Source: Pseudomonas karstica (GTDB lineage: Bacteria > Pseudomonadota > Gammaproteobacteria > Pseudomonadales > Pseudomonadaceae). From it: a stretch of 64,000 nucleotides of DNA. The DNA is taken from NCBI RefSeq assembly GCF_009707515.1, contig NZ_WLYI01000014.1, positions 62,001 through 126,000 on the forward strand. Reading direction: 5' to 3'. The position numbers and the translations under genes are program-made. Below the pieces are notes generated by a model. It saw only the letters and a program-made list of their open reading frames with translations, was not told where the DNA came from and made no database searches. Shown piece by piece: positions 60,153-64,000 of this stretch (the first letter of the stretch is position 1; each line of letters starts with the position of its first letter).

Positions 60153-61040
60153 TCAGTTGGCGTAAGTCACCAGCAGTTCACTTGGCACTCGAAAATCCAG
60201 GGACATCATTACGCTCAAGGCGGTGATGGTGAAGATCGAGAACACGAACAGCTTGCGCGCCCAGACGGTGTCATCCACTGCCTTGTAGCCGGTCCAGGCC
60301 ATGTACAACCAGTACATGCCCATGGCGGCGGCGACGGCGAGGTAGCTCATGCCGGCGTAGCCACTGAAGGTCAACATCAAGGTCGCCACGAGGAAGGCCA
60401 GGATGTAGAGCAGGATGTGTTTCTTGGCCACCTGGATACCACGCTTGACCGGCAATACCGGAATCGACGCAGCCAGGTAGTCATTGAAGCGGAAGATCGC
60501 GATGGCGTAAGAATGCGGCATCTGCCACAGGCTGAACATCACCAGTAGCACCAGCGCGGCCATGTCGAAGCTATTGGTCACAGCCACATAACCAATCACC
60601 GGCGGCATCGCCCCCGACAGACTGCCCACCAGCGTGCCGTGAACCGACTTGCGCTTGAGGTAGAGGCTGTAGAGGCCGACATAGATGACAAAGCCGATCA
60701 CGGCAAACAGCGCCGCCAGCGGATTGGCCACCTTGTACAACAGCACCACACCGGCAACACCCAGGACGGTCGCGAAGATCAGTGCCAGCTTCAGGGAGAT
60801 GAGGCCCTGGACCAGCACGCGATTCTTGGTGCGCTCCATCTTGAGGTCGATGTCACGGTCGATGCAGTTGTTGAAGACACAACCGGAAGCTACCACCAGG
60901 GACGTACCGATCATTGCGGCCAGGAAGATGGCCAGATCGACATGTCCCTTGGAGGCCAGGAAGAAGCCGCCTGCCACAGAAAGCACGTTACCGAAAATGA
61001 TCCCCGGTTTGGTGATTTGGATAAAGTGCTTAAGCGACAT
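60153..61040 (-). CDS. cyoE: Haem O synthase (protohaem IX farnesyltransferase)
   Basis: Polytopic prenyltransferase that makes haem O for the bo3 oxidase. 295 aa and about nine helices. The prenyl-diphosphate motif is [17 protein letters not shown], and the second conserved loop is [20 protein letters not shown]. Last gene of cyoABCDE. Confidence 0.96.
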   Translation of the reverse strand: MSLKHFIQITKPGIIFGNVLSVAGGFFLASKGHVDLAIFLAAMIGTSLVVASGCVFNNCIDRDIDLKMERTKNRVLVQGLISLKLALIFATVLGVAGVVLLYKVANPLAALFAVIGFVIYVGLYSLYLKRKSVHGTLVGSLSGAMPPVIGYVAVTNSFDMAALVLLVMFSLWQMPHSYAIAIFRFNDYLAASIPVLPVKRGIQVAKKHILLYILAFLVATLMLTFSGYAGMSYLAVAAAMGMYWLYMAWTGYKAVDDTVWARKLFVFSIFTITALSVMMSLDFRVPSELLVTYAN

Positions 61041-61051
61041 CGGGTCTTACC

Positions 61052-61387
61052 TCACTTCGCCATCATGTAGGTGTGGATGCTGAACATGATCCACAGCGAC
61101 AGGCCAACCAGCAGGACAATCACCAAGGCTGCGAAGATAAACGCAACCACGTTCTCACGCTGGGCCTCGGAGCGGTCCAGGTGCAGGAAGTACACCAGGT
61201 GAACCAGAACCTGAATCACCGCGAACGCCAGGACGATCATCAAGGTGATGGATTTCGGCAGGGTTGGGTACATCACCAGGCCGAACGGGATCACCGTCAG
61301 GATTACCGACAGGATGAAGCCAATAGCGTACGACTTAACGCTGCCGTGGCCAGCATCATGGCTGTCATGGGAGGGTGCATTAGCCAT
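61052..61387 (-). CDS. cyoD: Cytochrome bo3 oxidase subunit IV
   Basis: Small membrane subunit (111 aa, three helices) that helps assemble CuB in subunit I. A His-rich N-terminus (SHDSHDAGHGSVK) precedes the helices. Its ATG overlaps the cyoC stop by one base. Confidence 0.95.
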   Translation of the reverse strand: MANAPSHDSHDAGHGSVKSYAIGFILSVILTVIPFGLVMYPTLPKSITLMIVLAFAVIQVLVHLVYFLHLDRSEAQRENVVAFIFAALVIVLLVGLSLWIMFSIHTYMMAK

Positions 61388-62013
61388 TACAGAGTCCCCA
61401 TCAAGTAGACAACGGTGAACACACAGATCCAGACCACGTCCAGGAAGTGCCAGAACAAGCTCAGGCAGGTCAGGCGGGTCTTGTTGGTGTTGGTCAGGCC
61501 ATGCTTGTTGACCTGATACATCATGATCGCCATCCAGATCAGGCCGCTGGTCACGTGCAGACCGTGGGTACCGACCAGGGTGAAGAACGCGGACAGGAAG
61601 CCCGAACGGCTAGGGCCGTAGCCTTCGGAGATCAGCAGGTGGAACTCGTTGATCTCCATGGCGATGAAGCCCAGGCCGAGCATGAAGGTCAGGCCCAACC
61701 AGGTCAGGACCTGCTTCTTGTTACCCCGGAAGAACGCCAGCATGGCGAAGCCGTAGGTGATCGAACTGAACAACAGCAAGGCAGTTTCGCCCAGCACGTA
61801 TGGCAGCTCGAAGATGTCGTGGCCCGAGGGGCCACCCGCTACGTTGTTTACCAGTACCGCGTACACCGCGAAGATCGACGCAAACAAGATGCAGTCGGTC
61901 ATCAGGTAGAGCCAGAAACCGTAGACGGTCATCGGGCCCGAGTCGTGGTGATGGTCATCATGCCCATGGTCATCGACATGGGCGTGTCCAGCATTGGTCA
62001 CTAAGTTCGACAT
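61387..62013 (-). CDS. cyoC: Cytochrome bo3 oxidase subunit III
   Basis: 208 aa with five membrane helices, including [20 protein letters not shown] and [20 protein letters not shown]. The N-terminus is His/Asp-rich ([17 protein letters not shown]), a possible metal-binding tail. 3 bp after cyoB. Confidence 0.96.
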   Translation of the reverse strand: MSNLVTNAGHAHVDDHGHDDHHHDSGPMTVYGFWLYLMTDCILFASIFAVYAVLVNNVAGGPSGHDIFELPYVLGETALLLFSSITYGFAMLAFFRGNKKQVLTWLGLTFMLGLGFIAMEINEFHLLISEGYGPSRSGFLSAFFTLVGTHGLHVTSGLIWMAIMMYQVNKHGLTNTNKTRLTCLSLFWHFLDVVWICVFTVVYLMGTL

Positions 62014-62016
62014 GGT

Positions 62017-64000
62017 TTAAGCCTGTTCCAACGAGGTTTCAACACGGTTGGCCGGGATCTTCTTCTCGGCTACCAGGCGAGCGTGCTGCTCGGCTTCGAT
62101 GCGTTCGATCACGTCGACCGGCACCATGTAGCCTTGATCATCACGGGCCGCGTGGATCACGAAATAGATCACGGTGCCAGCCAGGCTGGCGATCGCCAGC
62201 CACCAGATGTGCCAGATCATCGCGAAACCGAATACCGTCAACAGAGCGCCCATGACCACACCGGTTGCGGTGTTGTTGGGCATGTGGATCGGCGAGTAGC
62301 GAGCCGGTTTCTGGTACGCGGTACCGTCTTCCTTGGCTTCGGTGAACGGGTCGATCGTCTCGGCTTTCGGCAGTACGGCGAAGTTGTAGAACGGTGGTGG
62401 CGACGAAGTCGACCATTCCAGGGTGTGTGCATTCCATGGATCGCCGGAGTCGCAGGCGTTCTGCTTGCGGTCACGGATACTGACGTACAGTTGGATCAAC
62501 TGGCAGGCGATACCGACCGCGATCATCACCGCACCGAACATGGCGACGTACAGGTACGGCACCCACTCAGGGTTGGTGGAGGCGTTCAGGCGACGGGTCA
62601 TGCCCATGAAGCCCAGTGCATAGAGCGGCATGAATGCGACGAAGAAGCCCGAGATCCAGAACCAGAATGCTGCCTTGCCCCAACCTTCGTGCAGCTTGAA
62701 GCCGAACGCTTTAGGGAAGTAGAAGCTGAAACCTGCGATGTAGCCGAATACCGCGCCGCCGATGATCACGTTGTGGAAGTGAGCGATCACGAACAGGCTG
62801 TTGTGCAGCACGAAGTCAGCACCCGGGATGGCCAGCAGTACGCCGGTCATGCCGCCGATGGCGAAGGTCACCATGAAGCCCAGGGTCCACAGAACCTGGC
62901 TGGTGATACGCAAGCGACCGTGATAGATGGTGAACAGCCAGTTGAATAGCTTCACCCCCGTCGGGATCGAAATCAGCATCGTCGCCAGGCCGAAGAAGGC
63001 GTTGACGCTGGCCCCCGAACCCATGGTGAAGAAGTGGTGCAGCCAGACCATGAAGCCCAGTACCGAGATCGCGCCAGAAGCGTAGATCATCGAGCGGTGG
63101 CCAAACAGACGCTTGCCGGAGAAGGTCGAGATGACTTCGGAGAAGATCCCGAACGCCGGCAGAATCAGGATGTATACCTCAGGGTGACCCCAGGCCCAGA
63201 ACAGGTTGACGTACATCATTGGATTGCCACCAAGTTCATTGGTGAAAATGTGGAAATCCATGTAACGGTCAAGCGTCAGCAGTGCCAGGGTAGCGGTCAG
63301 GATCGGGAACGAAGCCACGATCAGCACGTTGGCCCAGGTGCAGGTCCAGGTGAAGATCGGCATGTCCATCAGCTTCATGCCAGGGGTACGCATTTTCAGC
63401 ACGGTGGCCAGGAAGTTGACCCCCGTCAGCGTCGTACCCAGTCCTGATAACTGTAGCGCCCAGATGTAGTAGTCCATCCCCACGCCCGGACTGTATTGCA
63501 GCCCCGACAGCGGCGGATAGGCAACCCAACCGGTCTTGGCGAATTCGCCGACGCCCAGGGACAGGTTGATCAGCACAACGCCGGAAACCAGCAGCCAGAA
63601 GCTCAGGGAGTTGAGGAACGGGAACGCAACGTCACGTGCACCAATCTGCAGCGGCACTGCCAGGTTCATCAGGCCGGTGAAGAAAGGCATCGCCATGAAG
63701 ATGATCATGATCACGCCGTGGGCGGTGAAGATCTGGTCATAGTGTTCAGGCGGCAGGTAGCCAGGCGAACCCTCGGTGGCCATGGCCAACTGGGTACGCA
63801 TCATGATGGCGTCAGCAAAACCACGCAGCAGCATGACCATGGCGACGATGATGTACATCACGCCAATTTTCTTGTGGTCGACCGACGTCAGCCACTCGGT
63901 CCACAGGTAGGTCCACTTCTTGTAGTAGGTGAGTGCTGCAAACAGCCCCAGGCCACCCAGCGCGATCATGGCGATGGTCACCATCACGATCGGCTCGTGG
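62017..64000 (-). CDS. cyoB: Cytochrome bo3 oxidase subunit I (5' end outside window)
   Basis: Haem-copper oxidase catalytic subunit that reduces oxygen to water with ubiquinol and pumps protons. Haem and CuB histidines are visible in [28 protein letters not shown] and [13 protein letters not shown]. The frame continues to the right edge ([13 protein letters not shown]), so the ATG at 63987 is internal and the true start is probably 10-20 codons beyond the window. cyoA is expected upstream. Confidence 0.96.
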   Translation of the reverse strand, partial: HEPIVMVTIAMIALGGLGLFAALTYYKKWTYLWTEWLTSVDHKKIGVMYIIVAMVMLLRGFADAIMMRTQLAMATEGSPGYLPPEHYDQIFTAHGVIMIIFMAMPFFTGLMNLAVPLQIGARDVAFPFLNSLSFWLLVSGVVLINLSLGVGEFAKTGWVAYPPLSGLQYSPGVGMDYYIWALQLSGLGTTLTGVNFLATVLKMRTPGMKLMDMPIFTWTCTWANVLIVASFPILTATLALLTLDRYMDFHIFTNELGGNPMMYVNLFWAWGHPEVYILILPAFGIFSEVISTFSGKRLFGHRSMIYASGAISVLGFMVWLHHFFTMGSGASVNAFFGLATMLISIPTGVKLFNWLFTIYHGRLRITSQVLWTLGFMVTFAIGGMTGVLLAIPGADFVLHNSLFVIAHFHNVIIGGAVFGYIAGFSFYFPKAFGFKLHEGWGKAAFWFWISGFFVAFMPLYALGFMGMTRRLNASTNPEWVPYLYVAMFGAVMIAVGIACQLIQLYVSIRDRKQNACDSGDPWNAHTLEWSTSSPPPFYNFAVLPKAETIDPFTEAKEDGTAYQKPARYSPIHMPNNTATGVVMGALLTVFGFAMIWHIWWLAIASLAGTVIYFVIHAARDDQGYMVPVDVIERIEAEQHARLVAEKKIPANRVETSLEQA

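Overview
The window is a stretch of chromosome from a gamma-proteobacterium, almost certainly a Pseudomonas of the fluorescens group. The gene orders trmJ-cysE-iscRSUA-hscBA-fdx-iscX-ndk-rlmN-pilW-rodZ-ispG-hisS-yfgM-bamB-der and queA-tgt-yajC-secD-secF, the protein sequences and the REP palindromes (core GAGCGAGCTTGCTCGC) all fit. No database search was run; names rest on motifs, length, context and family knowledge.

Layout. 0-2 kb: end of an integrative element (hypothetical HTH protein, tyrosine integrase, candidate integrase arm sites) abutting the 3' end of guaA. 2-9.9 kb: guaBA, a zinc-ribbon protein, a TauE/SafE exporter with a divergent LysR regulator, xseA and an M23 peptidase. 10-14 kb: leuA behind a possible leader peptide, then an omega-amidase/aminotransferase pair. 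14-31 kb: a long leftward housekeeping block (der to trmJ) including the complete isc iron-sulfur operon with two abutting IscR-type sites. 31-38.3 kb: suhB, a glycine-zipper protein, secF/secD/yajC/tgt/queA and tRNA-Leu(CAA).

38.3-43.5 kb is the accessory part. It holds an orphan barstar-like inhibitor, a PH-domain protein, a stand-alone B3/4 protein, a Tae4-type T6SS amidase split by an in-frame amber codon with a two-TM protein overlapping its end, and a decayed S-type pyocin followed by an intact ColE3/cloacin-type immunity gene. The pyocin cassette lies between 43-bp direct repeats. It reads as a contact/bacteriocin warfare locus in decay, with effectors broken and protective genes kept.

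43.5-47.8 kb is a phosphonate locus: an iron-containing alcohol dehydrogenase, an organophosphate-type MFS transporter, a LysR regulator and phosphonatase PhnX, without the usual PhnW transaminase. This suggests use of a hydroxyalkylphosphonate rather than aminoethylphosphonate. 47.9-52.4 kb: a cytochrome c, a histidine kinase whose response regulator has lost most of its receiver domain, and a PhoD-like phosphatase. 52.5-59.3 kb: amine/amino-acid genes (an orphan binding protein; a class III aminotransferase, a polar amino-acid ABC transporter and an FAD amine oxidase). 59.4-64 kb: a hypothetical protein and cyoBCDE of the cytochrome bo3 oxidase, with cyoB running off the right edge.
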